In this document: one piece after another, positions 11,501-24,600 of the stretch | Layout of the letters: each line of letters starts with the position of its first letter | How positions within the stretch are numbered: the stretch's first letter is position 1 | Source: Mesotaenium endlicherianum | Lineage: Eukaryota; Streptophyta; Zygnematophyceae; Zygnematales; Mesotaeniaceae | Reading direction: 5' to 3' | Assembly (NCBI GenBank): GCA_009602735.1 | Contig: WELA01007774.1 | Span: 37,799-101,404, forward strand | Length of the DNA: 63,606 bases | The notes under the pieces: model-generated | Database searches by the model: none | The model's input: only the letters and a program-made list of their open reading frames with translations | What the model was told of the DNA's origin: nothing | Translations under genes and position numbers: made by a program

Positions 11501-13397
11501 CTTGGCCGGGCTCTCCTCACATCTCCAGTGCCTTCTCTGCAGAGCTCGCCACAAAGTTGTGGCTGGCAAAGTCGCTCATAGACAATGTAGTGAAACGGTT
11601 GTCAGGAAAGCTCCCTCTTGGTATGCGTGTGTGTTTGGGTGGAGGGGAAGAGGGGGGGGAAGGACAGAGGGGGGCGAGAGGAGGGCAGGCAGACAAGCGG
11701 CTCATGATTGCAGCCACTTGCCCCTTCGCCATGCAGCTGCAGGTGCTGTGATGATGTGCGCGTCTTGGCTTTTGCGGTGGCCCGTGTGGGGGGGGAGACA
11801 GATAGCGGACAGGCACGACTTTCTGATATTTGAGGACCGTAAGTTTGCCGACATTGGCAACACCGTCAAGATGCAGTATGAGGGGTGCGTCGCCTGCTCC
11901 TCTACCCCCCCCAACCCCCCCCACCCCCCTGCTCCTCTGCTCTGCTCCTCTGCCCTGCTCTTTTGCTCTGCTCCCTGCTCCTCTCCTGTGCTCTCCTGCT
12001 CCTTTTGTCTGCTCCTCTGCTCCCCTGTTCCTCTGCTCCTGTGTTCCTTTCCTTCTGCTGTGCTCCTCTGCTCCTCTGCCCCTCCCTGCCCACCCCCTTC
12101 TTGGCTCTGCTATGGTGGGCTCATCTCGCCCGTCAGTTCGCCCGTCCGCCCGCCTGGCTGAGCTGGCTGGCTGGCTGGCTGGCAGGCAGACATGTAGGCA
12201 TGATGTGGGCAACCAGGTAAGGTGCAGGCGGGCAGGGAGAAAGGGAGGGAGGGAGGAAGGGAGGCTGTCTGCTTGCTATTTCTTGTGCTTGAAGGTTCTG
12301 CATAATGGAAAGGTGAGGGGAAGTATGAGGTACGACTCAGTGAGGGGCAGTAACGGATTGCAGTGAGGTAGTGCTCGCTTCCAACTAGAGCTGAAGGAGC
12401 ATAGCAGAGCGATGAGTGCAAAGTGCATCCGGCGAATATGAGAGAAGCTGCAGCTGACGCGGGAGAGCTCGGGTGGTTGTGGGGAGAGCGCAAGCGGGTG
12501 CAGGGGAGTGTACCGGATAGCGGAGTGGGCGGACATCGTGAACGCGCACACCGTGTCCGGCCCCGGCATTATCGACGGCCTCAAGCAGTCGGTGCGTCCC
12601 TCTCTCTCTTTCTCTCTCCCTTCCCCCCTTCCTCCCTTTCTTCTCCCCCCCCNCGTGGGGGCGCGAGTGTGGGGGGAAATGAAGGGATAAAGAAACTGGT
12701 GTTGGTAGTCGACAGTGGGTGTCGCTCACCAGGTGAGTGCAGTCCTCTGGAGCTTATGACGATGCCGTTGTGTGCTTGGTCTTTCCGAGGACAAGCGCGG
12801 AAGTGCAGTTGCATACCCAGAAGAGTGTGTTCGTGCATGTGTGTTCGCACACCAGCTCGTGTTAAGTTAGAGTTTTGGCATAAGAAACAAGCCCAGGAGG
12901 CTGTAGTGATTGGCATGGCCAGTGTCGTGAGCTGTAGAACATGTCTGCCCTGAGGGGGGGCTTGTAGCATCACCTGCAGGGGCTACCCGCCTGCTTCCCT
13001 CCCTCTCTCTCTCCCTTGCTTCCCTCCGCGGGCAAAGCGTATGAGAAGAAGCCATCTTGCATAGGTTGTGCAGGCCCCTCCCTCTCGAGTGAAACTGTGC
13101 CTGCCTCCTGTGCTACACCCCCAGCAGTGCCCTTCACCTTACCTCAGTGAGTTATCAAGACCAGGACTTGATCCATCAGGAAAGGCCTACCGAAGGGCGG
13201 CTCGCTTGCTTGTGGCCTGGCAGTCCTGTACTGGTGCACGTGTGAATAGAAACTTCACCGCGTACACATTCCAGCAGATATGGCCTGCTTGCAGACCCCC
13301 CTCACCTGCAAGCCTTAGTGCCTGTGAGCTGCCACTGACGCATGCCCCATGCATGCACATGCGTGACCTTTCACCCCCCCCTCCCTCTCTCTCTCTC

Positions 13398-13448
<51 letters not shown>

Positions 13449-13541
13449 NNNNNNNNNNNNNNNNNNNNNNNNNNNNNNNNNNNNNNNNNNNNNNNNNNNN
13501 NNNNNNNNNNNNNNNNNNNNNNNNNNNNNNNNNNNNNNNNN

Positions 13542-13612
<71 letters not shown>

Positions 13613-14476
13613 TGCCATGCGGGGCTGCCTGCCGACGGGGACGCTCACGCGCGTGCAAAGCCCCTCACTTTCAACCGCAGAACGTGCGAAATCAACACAC
13701 ACAACACCCTATACTGACGCATACCCGCATGCGCTCATGCCCCGGTGCGCCCATGCCCCCATACTGGTGCGTGAAATGTGTGGCCTCTCTCCTCCATGTG
13801 TCTCTCTGTCTCCAGGCGGTGCCGCGCGGGGCTGGCCTGCTGCTGCTGGCCGAGATGAGCTCGCAGGGCAACCTGGCGACAGGAGAGTACACTCTGGCGA
13901 CGGCCCGCATGGCAGCGCAGCATCCTGACGCAGTCATTGGGTTCATCTCGGTCAACCCTGCCTCGTGGTCCGGCACAGCTGACGTCGCCGAGGCCCTCGT
14001 CCACATGACACCTGGCGTGCAGCTGGCGGCGGGTGGGGATGCCCTGGGCCAGCAGTACAACACACCTGCCTCTGTGAGAACTCCGACACCCGGACCTCTA
14101 CCGGCTGCTATTAAGTGTCCACTATAGGCAGTGGCAAATGTTTTGGTTCAGCTCCAATGCTTACATCCTAATGAGACATTTAGGACGTCGATATCTGTGG
14201 TGTTCGACCCTGTGTTCCCCTCTGGCTGCATTGGCCATGCATGGAGCAATTGGCCGCATGTTGCATGCAAAAGCTTAGCCTTGTAAATGCTGTGCGCCTG
14301 ACACGTACTTATGTGCTGTTGGTCGCCCCCCGCTTTGCATGCAGGTGATCGGCGAGAGAGGCAGCGACGTGATCATAGTTGGAAGAGGCATCATCAGAGC
14401 GCAGGATCCTGTGGCTGCAGCTAGAGAGTACAGGCAAGCAGGCTGGGCTGCCTACGAGCAGAGCCTGGCAGCCTAA
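8539..14476 (+). CDS. UMPS: Bifunctional UMP synthase (orotate phosphoribosyltransferase + OMP decarboxylase)
   Basis: Catalyses the last two steps of de novo pyrimidine synthesis, orotate to OMP to UMP. Exons 8539-9627, 11125-11208, 11802-11884, 12504-12591, 13816-14073 and 14345-14476 join in phase to 577 aa, ending TAA. OPRT domain about residues 86-280: [16 protein letters not shown] and the PRPP-binding loop [11 protein letters not shown] (about 200-210). OMP decarboxylase about 330-577: THVDIFPDF, catalytic [12 protein letters not shown] (Asp403, Lys405, Asp408), [20 protein letters not shown] and the phosphate-binding GRGII near the C-terminus. The linker (285-320) is Ala/Pro-rich with a basic GGKRRKP patch. 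An N-terminal extension of 84 aa precedes the usual family start, equivalent to Met85 (base 8791). It is rich in Ser, Arg and Val with few acidic residues and could be a plastid transit peptide. Intron 4 contains the 93-base gap. Confidence 0.96.
13382..13608. repeat. (CT)n microsatellite spanning an assembly gap
   Basis: Nearly pure CT repeats flank 93 Ns (13449-13541) within UMP synthase intron 4. The gap is almost certainly an unresolved microsatellite, so its true length is unknown. No coding sequence is lost: exons 4 and 5 join in phase across it. Confidence 0.95.
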
Positions 14477-16977
14477 GAGCTTGGAGTGGGCTTGGCCTCC
14501 CCTGACAGACGCTAACTTGTGATTTTTTTGCTGTCATATCACAATTCATTGCTTGGTCTGCTTTAATTAAGAAAAAAGCAAGTGAGCATTGAGATCAAAG
14601 GGTGCAGGACAGGCCCACAACCGACTACCATGTCTTCTTGTAACGATGTTAGACTTGCCCTTGTTCTGTTCTTTCACGTCTGTTGAGCCAATCAGAGTGG
14701 CATAAGTTTCTGCACTCGTGTATTTTATGTACCGAACACACATGCAATAAGAGGATTTACTTTGCTTGGGAGTGAAAGAGGATGAGGGGTTAAATGGCCT
14801 TCTTTTCGTGCTGTTAAACACTCCTGCAGTCCATACGTGGTCAGGTTATATTGCAGTCTCTAATCCAAGCCTCCTGTACGCACTCAGAAGATGCCATGAT
14901 AGCTAGACAACAACAATGGATGCACATAAGTCACCACTTCCTACCCAAAAATTTAACAATGACAGGTTTTTCGCCTTTTTCTACAGGCATTTCAACAAGC
15001 TGGGCATAACTCATAGCAGCTAGAGAGATTGAGGTACTGCTTCAGACTTAGCGTATAGAGTCTTCGTGCAACTACTGACAGAGAAGAAGCCTCGCATAAG
15101 CTGTGTTGTCTAGTATTGCCTGTGGCTGCAGACACGTCAGTTGTGAATGACAGATGTGCTGGATACAAACCAGGCATTTTGTTGATTTTATCTCATCAGC
15201 CAAGAAATCGAGAGCCTACTAGCAGCACACTTTGTTCAAAAAACAAGATTTGAGGTAGTCTGCAGTTGACAGTGTCATCAAGTTACTATCATGGAACTCA
15301 CCACAACTCACCTGGACCTGTGGCTACAACTGGCAGAGCAAGTTCTGTCTTCGTACAGGCACATTAGCTAATAATTCAACTCTTCAACTGGCTGCATTAC
15401 TTCTGAAATATGGAAATTACAACAACACTTACAAGATTCAACTGTGGAACAACGGTGATAGCAGCTTCCACACTGCCAACTAAAACTGACATCACTTATG
15501 CTGCTTAACATCATAGAGTAATAATATTGCATGCAACTATTCAGCTGAAGTGAGCAATAAAAACAGAGACAAGCTGACTGTTCCTCCCAACTAGCAAAAC
15601 CCTCAGCGCAGTCACCAACAAGGCGGCAACTCAGAAAAAGCATATGCCACAGGTCACACCAACATGGCCAGTATACTTCATGCTGCGGCTATGTTAGTAT
15701 ACGCTAATAAAGCAAAGCCCAACTTAAACAACCGACATCCTAAAGTGTCACCTACTGCTGCTGCCATACACCCCAAGAAGGCAGGTCAGCTTTGGACCAA
15801 AGCACCAGCAGGTTAGGCACAAAAGTCTTGGCATTGGCAACATCGCCACCAGGCGCACCAGCAGCAGCACAGCACATAGGCGTCAGCTTTGTGAGAGACA
15901 GACACTCATGCCACCAATTACAGCCAGCCATCTCATCATGATTATCATCACGGCCATGGTCAGACTCCGCGCGGTTAGTCGCGGTTAGTCCCTGCAGCCT
16001 GCAGCAGAGCCATCAGGTCAAGAGAAGCACACACAAGGAGAGGGGACACGGGTCTGGGTAAAGTTGCATGCAGAGAGTCGCATGCAAGGACCTTGCACGT
16101 CTGATCACCAACCCCCGTCAGGCACTCAATCACACGGTCAGTTGGTCAGAGCATCACTACACATGATGGAAGCACACACTCAAAGAACTCCAGGAGTTAC
16201 TGGCCTACTCTACAGTGCCCACGCCCAGAACCTGCACAATCGCAAAGCTCTTACCCTCATGCACTGGGTGAGATGGATGTGCACAAGTCTACAACGCGTG
16301 TGTGTGTGTGTGAGTGCCTCGAAACTGAAGCGCCATCAGCTAGAGCACCTGCCACGTATACATCAGCACACCACGTAGGACCCGGCAGGCAGCTACCTAG
16401 TCCAGAACTACTTCGCTAAATGCAGGCAAGCAGGCAGGCAGGCAGAGCATGCACGATGCGATGGTGACCCATTCAAAGTAGCCCTGTTCTGCCCTGCCCT
16501 CCAACTAAGCCCAGCCCAGCCCGGCCCAGCTTCAGCACAAAGTTAGCTATCCCTTCATACCCTGTCCTTCAGAATGTTTCACTGAACAGCGGGGGATAAG
16601 CCCCCAATAGGGTGCCCAAGTGCCCCCGCCCCCCTGTCAAGCATAACCTCCGTCAGCACCAACCCTTATCCCCCAGCACGGCTTCTCTCCCACACAACAC
16701 GCCTACGGCTCGCTGCACCAGAAGCCATGCAGGCATGTAAGCAACGGAGGAGAAGAGGCACAAGCATGGACAGAAAGAAATGCTCCGTCTCTCCCCACAG
16801 GCAGCCCCCCTGAGGCCCGCCCACTTGATCGCTTGCTAAGCTTGCTATTGAGACAGGTAGCAGGCTTGCATCGTTTGCTGAGGATGCAGCTGGTGGGCTT
16901 GCATCATCGGTACACATCCGGTGCTAACGGACCGGGCATGGGGCACACTTACGAGGGGAGGGGGCTCCATGGCCAGC
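14477..16977. other. Convergent intergenic region, UMPS and SF1 3' ends
   Basis: About 2.5 kb between two converging genes. It should hold both 3' UTRs. No ORF here resembles a known family; the longest (104 aa at 16064-16378) is low-complexity with no recognisable domain. A short run of GCAGG repeats lies at 16424-16445. Otherwise I see nothing. Confidence 0.6.
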
Positions 16978-19647
16978 TCAGCTCATCTCAGACATAAAGC
17001 GCTCATACTCCATCTCGACAGCTGGCGCTGGAGCAGGAGGCTCCGAAGTCTGCTGCGAGGCCCAGGGGGGCGGGCCTGCAGAGCCTGTGCCGGCAGGGGG
17101 GGGAGGTGGCTGCCCAGGAGGAATGCCACTCGGCATTGGCGGGGGAGGGACACCTGGCTGGCCTGGTGGAGGGCCTCCCTGATAGCCACTTGGGGGGTAT
17201 GAATAGCCCCCGTAGGAGGGAGGGGGGCCATAAGCCGCGCCGCCTGGGGGAGGGTGAGGTGGTGGACCACCATAACCAGCTGGCGCACCGTAAGGAGGGG
17301 GGGGGCCACCATGCATGCCAGGTGGCATACCGTAAGGAGGCGGAGGCCCGTAGGGCGGCGGGTAAGGCCGAGGCGGGCCTTGCTGAGAATGTGGTGGCGG
17401 CGCACCCCAAGGAGGGGGCACAGATCTTCCTCCAGGCGGACCGTACGGCGATATGGGCTGCTGGGGAGGCGGAGGCCCACCGTAGCCTTGCCCCGGGTTT
17501 CCACCCCCACCTCCGTAGCCCCCCCCCGGAGGTGGCGGTCCGGACGAAAACATGCTGCCCCGTCTGTCCCCTCCTCGGTCCCCCCCTCCTCCCCTGCCCC
17601 CGTCGGGCGGCCCCCTGCCAGCAATGCGCACAACGAGTGACTTGCCCTCCATCCTGTATCCGTTCATGGCGTCGACAGCCTTGGCCGCCGACGCATGCTC
17701 CGCAAACTTCACAAACCCGAAGCCCTTGCTGCCACCTGTCATGCGGTCCTTGACCACCTTGCAGTCCTCCACCTGGCCAAACTGCCCAAACAGCCCCATG
17801 AGCCCCTCCTCGTCCACTGACGGCGGGAGGTAACCAACATATAGATTTGAGTCGTCTGCGTCCCTCGGATCGTTGCGGATGTGATGGCCCAGCCCAGGCC
17901 TGTGAGGACCGCCGCCAAACGGGCGCGAGTGCCCCCCGTCGTGGTCCCCACCCGACGAGAATCCTCCAGGACCGGGGCCCCACTGGCCGCCAGCCCCGCC
18001 ACCGCCACCAGGCGGGCCCCACTGGCCGCTGCCACCACCAGGGGGCCCGTCGCCAGAGGGGAGCGCCAGCATGGGTCCCCCCTGCTGTGACCTCCCGACA
18101 GGCGCTCCCCCCCCACCCCCTCCTCCCCCGGAATACTCGTCGGCAGGGCCGCCGCCACCGAGCTCAGCGAGGAAGGACTTGTACTCATCGTCCATCTTAG
18201 CGCCAACGGTGCTGTCCTTCATGGGGCAGTCGATGGTGGGGTGGCCGCCGTCGCCGCAAATGCGGCAGAGCACATCGGACTTGAAGGTGCTGTGGCGCGC
18301 AGGGCACTCGAACTGGCGGTGGCCAGGCTCCCCGCACAGGCGGCAAAACTCGTCGTCACGAATGGTGCCGTTGAGCGTGGCGAGCTCACGCAGCTGCGCA
18401 CGCTTGTGCTCGTTGCGCCCCTCCTCCACAGGCTGCAGCAGCTTCTCCACCATGCCCGCCGCCTCCTCCAGCGCCGCCGCGTTGTCCGCCTCCACCAGCA
18501 CATGCAGGTCCTCGTTCTCCGATGCGTCTGGCTTCACATCGCGGCGATTCGCCGTGCGCCCCTCCTTGATGCTGCCCTTCCCGCGGATCACGATCTTGGC
18601 GCCCGTCTCGCGCTCCATGCGCTTCTGCGTGTTGCCGCGCGGTCCAATGATGAGCCCGATGAAGTTGTACCCGGGGAAGTCCTTCACGGGAATGAACAAC
18701 TTCTTGTACAGCTTTGGGGGCTTGTAGTCCGCAGGCGGCTTGAAGCTAGGGTTCTTCTTGATGAGCTCCGCGATCACCTCCTGCCGCTCGCGGCTCAGCT
18801 TCTCGCGCGCACGGTACTCTCTTGTGTTGATCCGGATGCCCATGTTGTCGTACACGGGCTCCGGCGACGGCGAGCGCGCCTCGGCTGGGCGGTCGTCCAG
18901 CATGAGGCCTGTCTGCAGCCGTCGGTTGATGTCCAGCAGCCGGATGTTAAGAGCCTGCACCTCGGGGTCGAGGTCCACGCCCCCCGTCAGCTCCTTCACG
19001 AAATCTGGCAGCTGGATGCGCGCGAGGATGGCGGCGGCGTTTGCAAGGGCAGGGGGCTTTGGGGGCTGCTCCTCAGCCCATCTGCTCTTACGTCTCTTCC
19101 CCCCTGTACCCTCATCCCCTCCTCCTCCGACTGCTACTGCTGAGCCCTCTGCTCCTGGCTTGTTGTTATCTTCAGCCTCCACCTGGGCCCATCTGCTGCG
19201 CCTCTTCTTGCCCCCCGTGTTCTCTGCCGGGGGTGGGTTGTTCAGATTGAACAGCTCACTACCCGGGGTTGTTGTAGGTGCATCGCTACTGCCAGCCCCT
19301 GCCCCAGCGCCTGCCCTTGATTCGTTCCCATTCAAGTCCTTCTGCAAGTCAACCTGTTCCTCCTGCTGCTGCTGCTGCTGCTGGCCCTGAGAGCCCGGCA
19401 GGGCGTACTCGCCATAAGCAGAAATTGCCTGAGCAGGGAGCCCATGCTGCTCCTGTTGCGTGAGGCCTTCATTTTCCTGCTGCCCGCCATCAGGCTCTGG
19501 CCAATGATGCTGCTGGCCTGATAGATCCTGGCCGACAAATTTGCCCTGCTGCTGCTCCTGGTGGCCATCATCTGCCGTGGAACCCAGGCCTTGCTCTGGG
19601 TGATGCAGCCCAGCATCAGCTTCCTGCCATACCTGCTCTCCTGGCAT
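16978..19647 (-). CDS. SF1: Splicing factor 1 / branchpoint-binding protein, plant type
   Basis: Nuclear protein that binds the intron branchpoint and cooperates with U2AF65 during early 3' splice-site recognition. The single-exon CDS encodes 889 aa. N-terminal Gln-rich region (1-110). Two U2AF-ligand-type motifs, KKRRSRW (147-153) and KRRKSRW (184-190). Helix-hairpin region about 205-300 including [10 protein letters not shown] (259-267), the SPSP site phosphorylated in SF1 proteins. KH/QUA2 domain about 310-410 with [13 protein letters not shown]. Two CCHC zinc knuckles, [14 protein letters not shown] (435-448) and [14 protein letters not shown] (461-474). Gly-rich linker. RRM 601-677 with RNP2 LYVGYL and RNP1 KGFGFVKF. 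Long Pro/Gly tail ending [12 protein letters not shown]-terminal RRM and an intronless CDS are as I recall for land-plant SF1. The start is the first in-frame Met. Confidence 0.96.
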   Translation of the reverse strand: MPGEQVWQEADAGLHHPEQGLGSTADDGHQEQQQGKFVGQDLSGQQHHWPEPDGGQQENEGLTQQEQHGLPAQAISAYGEYALPGSQGQQQQQQQEEQVDLQKDLNGNESRAGAGAGAGSSDAPTTTPGSELFNLNNPPPAENTGGKKRRSRWAQVEAEDNNKPGAEGSAVAVGGGGDEGTGGKRRKSRWAEEQPPKPPALANAAAILARIQLPDFVKELTGGVDLDPEVQALNIRLLDINRRLQTGLMLDDRPAEARSPSPEPVYDNMGIRINTREYRAREKLSRERQEVIAELIKKNPSFKPPADYKPPKLYKKLFIPVKDFPGYNFIGLIIGPRGNTQKRMERETGAKIVIRGKGSIKEGRTANRRDVKPDASENEDLHVLVEADNAAALEEAAGMVEKLLQPVEEGRNEHKRAQLRELATLNGTIRDDEFCRLCGEPGHRQFECPARHSTFKSDVLCRICGDGGHPTIDCPMKDSTVGAKMDDEYKSFLAELGGGGPADEYSGGGGGGGGAPVGRSQQGGPMLALPSGDGPPGGGSGQWGPPGGGGGAGGQWGPGPGGFSSGGDHDGGHSRPFGGGPHRPGLGHHIRNDPRDADDSNLYVGYLPPSVDEEGLMGLFGQFGQVEDCKVVKDRMTGGSKGFGFVKFAEHASAAKAVDAMNGYRMEGKSLVVRIAGRGPPDGGRGGGGDRGGDRRGSMFSSGPPPPGGGYGGGGGNPGQGYGGPPPPQQPISPYGPPGGRSVPPPWGAPPPHSQQGPPRPYPPPYGPPPPYGMPPGMHGGPPPPYGAPAGYGGPPPHPPPGGAAYGPPPSYGGYSYPPSGYQGGPPPGQPGVPPPPMPSGIPPGQPPPPPAGTGSAGPPPWASQQTSEPPAPAPAVEMEYERFMSEMS

Positions 19648-21606
19648 TCTTCTCAGTCCTGCCTGCTCTCAAGGTGCTGTCGCCCTGCTGGTCTTTCCCT
19701 TCGTCCCTTGCCCTGTCCAGAAAATCTATGCCTTGGTCTAGTGATGAGACTGCAATCGCAAATAAATCACGTCCTGTTCTGCTAGTGAGATAGAGATAAC
19801 ATTTCTCAATGATGGTGTCAAAGTCTGCTCTGGCATGTCATGCAGCAGCCAATTGTAACCTGGGGCTCTCTCTCGCATGCTAACAAGCGAAATGTCCTCT
19901 CTTGGAATCAAAAACATTTTTCCCGCAGCGTCACTGTACTGCTCTGCTCGTTCGTAAATGATCAAACAGATGGAACATAGGCATACAAAAGAAGTACACC
20001 ACTGTAACTGGGAAGTATGCGGTGCAACAATAGACCTCGCATCGTCCTGGAACTAAAGAAGAGTTATGTCACAAGCGACTGATCTATGACAATGCAGCTT
20101 TCAAACTGCTACGGAAGGATTTGCCATCATCTGATGCAAAAACGAGAAGCAGAAGATGTGAGTTCATCAAAGCTCAGGCTGAGACGACACAAATTCTGGT
20201 GAACCTACATCACTATATTGTATTCCCAATCACTTTCACATTGGAATATGACCTTGAGGCTATGAGCAAGACAGCCATACAAGGGGTAGTATCACAACTG
20301 CTGACGCCATGTAAGAAAGACACTGACGAACCCAAGAAGAGAATATGAGGAAATGCTTACCTAGCAACGCGTCTGCAACCAGACGACTAAAGTCTTCAGG
20401 CTCAGATCCTTAAATACACCATGTGTCGTTCGCTGGCATACAACAGAAGAGAAAAGATCGAGAGGCAGGAATAACAAAGTCTGCAATATGAATGAGAGAC
20501 TGTGCTCGATAAGTACAGGATAGATTCGAAGTGGTGCACACTGATCTCTTGATTGCCGTTCTGAAGCTCTTATAATCCTACCTCATCCTGCTCCCCAAGC
20601 CTTCAACACCAGATTGAAAGATGGTATATGGGAAAGCCACTGAGCGGTGTCCACGCTGCAAAACCCTAGAATATGTGAAACGTATACCGCCGGGTCGTTA
20701 TCATGCCAGACCACGCATACTATCCATAGAGAGCGAGCACGCGCTGTACAGTTTGAGAAGTGAGGTTAACGGCGAAGGGCGGGAAAGCGTCGCGTTTTCA
20801 TTTCAACGTTCCCTGCTGGTCCTCCGGTTTGTTCCCGAGGTGCTGTTAACGATCGGCCAGAAGTAGCCGATGTACCTACCTGTAAATGATCAACGTTGGA
20901 TCCGAACGCGGCGTCCAGCGTCGTCCAACAGAGCCGTTTTAAGTGAACTGCACGGTTGAACTTTGGTTGCATCCTGTCCAATTCACTCGCGTTCTCCATT
21001 GTACAAACATTCTGATACATTTTCTTCCAGCTCTCTTTGGTTGCATTCGTCGGTAGCAGGTCGGCAGTCGTCCTGCTGCACTTGTCAGCAGTAGACTGGG
21101 TCAGACATGGTTGGACTGGGTCGACGAAGGCGGGTGACGTGGGACCATGTAGCGTTCCACAGCGTAAGTGTTACCGACACTCTTCCCAATTTTTTCGCAT
21201 CCGACTGATCGAGACCAATCGAAACGAATAAGAGCACGAGTGGGCATGAGAGAGCACACGAGAGAGCATGAAACAGACATGAGTGGAAATGAGAGCGTGT
21301 AGACATTGGCAGATAGTGGTACAGCAAGATGCAGCATGACAACCGCGAAAGAAGACAAGAGGACTGAAAAGGACAACCTGCGTGCTTGCTGCTGCTTCCT
21401 GCACCTTCGGTTGACACTGGTTGAAACTGATTGGGCAGACGACACAGAGAGGCATACACTGCACCATGCTAGACATGCACTAGACCGGCACTAGACCAGC
21501 ACTAGACCGTACTTCTCCTGCCATATCAGCTCTACAGCGCGACTTACAAGGTATTGGATACCTGCAACCACGGCTATTCTAGGCACAAACATTATTTTCT
21601 TCTTCG
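19648..21606. promoter_or_regulatory. Divergent intergenic region between SF1 and the tandem GST-N gene
   Basis: About 2 kb between opposed start codons. GC falls relative to the coding flanks. It must carry both promoters and 5' UTRs. Short direct repeats of CACTAGACC lie at 21478-21507 and GAGAGCA-type repeats at 21244-21270. No ORF is convincing and no TATA box is assigned. Confidence 0.4.
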
Positions 21607-24600
21607 ATGGCTACACTGTTGTTCCCGACTGCTGTTATCACAAATTGTGTGGGGAGTGCCGCTGCCACAAATAGCTGCAGTCAAAGCCTCAAGTCTGCTT
21701 TCCAAGGGTCTCCAACAAGCATCTCATCTTTTCAGTTGATTGGATCTCAGCGCCTGAGCTTGCACAATCAGCCAAGAAAAGCTTCTCGCAAAATGGCGAG
21801 AGCCGAAGTTGTTGACCCATCCACTCAGGTGAGAGATAGTTTGTATGTTTTTTGCGCCTGTGGAGGATGTTCTCCGATACTTCAATTTAAAGTAGAGCAC
21901 AGTTCGGTACGAATTATAGTTAGATGCATTGTTCTATATTTCCACACGTTGGTTCAAATGCAGACATTCTATATCTGCATAGGAGAATGCCTGTGATTCC
22001 AAGTTGACATATTCAGAGAAATATCTATCAAAGCAAGAAGAGTGTGCAAACTCGATATGACGGTTGTCAAATGATGTGTCAGTAGGAGAGCTCCTCAAGC
22101 ACACATTGGGTCACCTTTGCGACTTTGAAAATCATTTCCTAACACCATATCAAGGGGCAGGCACTGGAATGACGGGCCCAAGTGATGAATGAGCAGGTTT
22201 TGTGGCATAATAATGATTAATACTGTTGTTTCTCTAAGTCGCTACCGACAGCAGAATGCTTCAGTGTCTCTTTAGTCCCTAAATCAGCTGGCTGTACTAA
22301 GGACATTGGACTTCAATGGTGTAGGGTCTGTTTCTTCTTTAATGTTAGCAACAACTCTGAGAGTGGTGATACGCAAGGGTTACTTGGAGGTGGGGATGGA
22401 AGGGGAGTTAATAATTGGTTCATCTGGCAACACTTACTTCAAATGTCTACACAGGGTTCTATTTTGTAGCTGATGCCTCCACTTGGCCACACTAAGTACC
22501 CTTTTAGTTGTGCGAGATCCTGTGTGACGTTATTCTTTACACTAGAGAAGCTCAGCAACTGATTTCCAGAGTCGGTCTTTCGCCAGATCCTGAAGTTGAG
22601 TCTCAGCTGCAAGCAAGCACTTTGGGTTGATACTCATCTCGGCAGAACTTGCTCACCTGCCGCCATGAAGGAATGGGAGGATAGGGGACAGGGATGGAAA
22701 GGGCCCTGTTGCTCTTCTTGTACGAGTCTCACAAAATCTTTCAGGCTTCACAAAATGATGCGTCCCCAATTTTCTATCTCCTTTCGCAATAATGGCTTGC
22801 CACTGGCCACACAGGCCTGGCTCTTTCTTCAGCGTGTTAGGCCTCCCGGTAAAGGATCTTGTGGCCACCCAGCGTCTGCCCATGGTAGTCGATTGTCACC
22901 CGATTAAGGCTGCTGCAGCCACCTGGGCATCTGTCTGGCTGCCAGCTCGCAGCTCTCATGGCGCACTTAGGCGCTGAGTCTTTGGCCATGCCAGCGTCCT
23001 GGCCGAAGTAGAAGGAGAGCTGAGATGTGCATGTTGAAGTTGTGCTTTGAGGTAAGGTGGACGGTCTCTGTCCTCACCTCTGTTGTTGTGATGCACACTG
23101 CCGTCCTAAGTGCTGGCTTATGTGGCCAACGCCCTTGCTACTTGGCGTCAGGGTGCGTAAGGAGCAAAGCGTTGGGACACCTTGGAGAGGAAAGCTGATG
23201 CATTCTGTCGTTGTGCTGTTACGGAGAGTTGAGCTGACAAATTTTGGGGGCCGGGGGGGTTCCTCATACCCTTCGCCTGATACAGGGCCCATACAGAGCA
23301 TCTCAAATTTGAAGATGAGACTTTTCGTGGCGAGCTTCCCTCGCTTGTCCTTGTCCATCACGAGCTTGAAACACCTAGTCACTTGCACCTCCTCCTCCTT
23401 TCCCTCTTCAGACTGGCATAGCCCGCAGAAACAAGCCAACAGGTGGCTTCACCACCCAAACACGTGCTGAAAGCCGGCCAACCGGGGGTTGCAAGCGTGT
23501 CCTGGTGACAGGTGGCAGAGCCGGGCACGTCCGAGTTCCGGGCGCCACCGGGCTTTATTGCGCCCGAGCCCAAGAGGTTTGGTGTGAGGCCCGACAAGGC
23601 GGTGGCCATTGCCGGCGCTGCGCTAGCACCCTTTCTGCGGCTGGGTCTCGGCGTGTTTGCCCAGGGGTGAGCGTGTGAGCGAGAGAGACACTTTCAGCTC
23701 AAGACCCTCTCTCTCTCTCTCTATCCCCCCCCCCCCNGCCGAGCCGTACGTCCGAGCGCGTCGGCGGCTTTTTCCGACGCCTGCCTCTAGCTCTTTCTTG
23801 CAAGCTCTTCCTGCAATTACTATCACTGAGCACTCGCCTCCAAGCACTGCAATCAATCCCCCCCCCCCAAAAAAAAAAGAAACTTCTCTCCCTCTCTCCC
23901 TATAGATGTACTTTTGTATGTTCTCATATATGTATTTATCTTTTTGTCTACATGCGTTCCTCCCGTCCCCCTCTCCTACACACTCTCCCTCTTCTTCTCC
24001 CTCCTCTCCTTGCCGAGCATTAAAGACAGCAACTAGCTGTTTTTCCTTCGCTCGACATGGGTCGCCTTTCTAAGGCCCAACTCACTTGCACCTACTCTCT
24101 CTGTTGCATCCGCTACCGCTGCCTTTCCACTCCAGCTTCTCCATTTGCTCTGCCGCCCGCCGTCTGCCAGCTGTTGTCTGAAATCTCTGGGACCTCTCTC
24201 CGGCCAGGTTGTGTTCGCACTGTACTAGAATGTCAGACTGATCACTTCTTTCCTCCTCCCCTCCCTCCTGTCTTTCTCCTGCCCCTTTCCCTGCAATCTA
24301 GGCCTGAGAGGGATTAGTATCTTCAACTCAGTTCCTCCTGATGTACTCTAGCCCAGCCAAGGCAGGGGGGATGGGCGAGTTATCTTTGCGAGGCGGGTTG
24401 CGCACAGCGCAGTGGGGTGGGCATGCCGGGTGTGCGCGTCCACTGCTCATTAGCGGACAAGCATGCTGCCTGTGCCGTCTCTTACGTTCAATCCATGCCA
24501 CTCGCGTTCGCATTCCCGAGTAGTCGCAACTCACCACCGGGAGGGCACCATGCCTTTCTTGCGAGATGTGCCTGCCCGCCATTCTCTTTGGCTTTCTCGC

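Noticed and set aside
13187-14127. Long open frames across the CT repeat and N gap, both strands
   Set aside because: They exist only because CT/GA repeats and Ns contain no stops. The real exon here is 13816-14073.
17003-19463. Long ORFs on both strands overlapping SF1 (up to 339 aa)
   Set aside because: Shadows of a GC-rich coding exon. Only the 889-aa frame has conserved domains.
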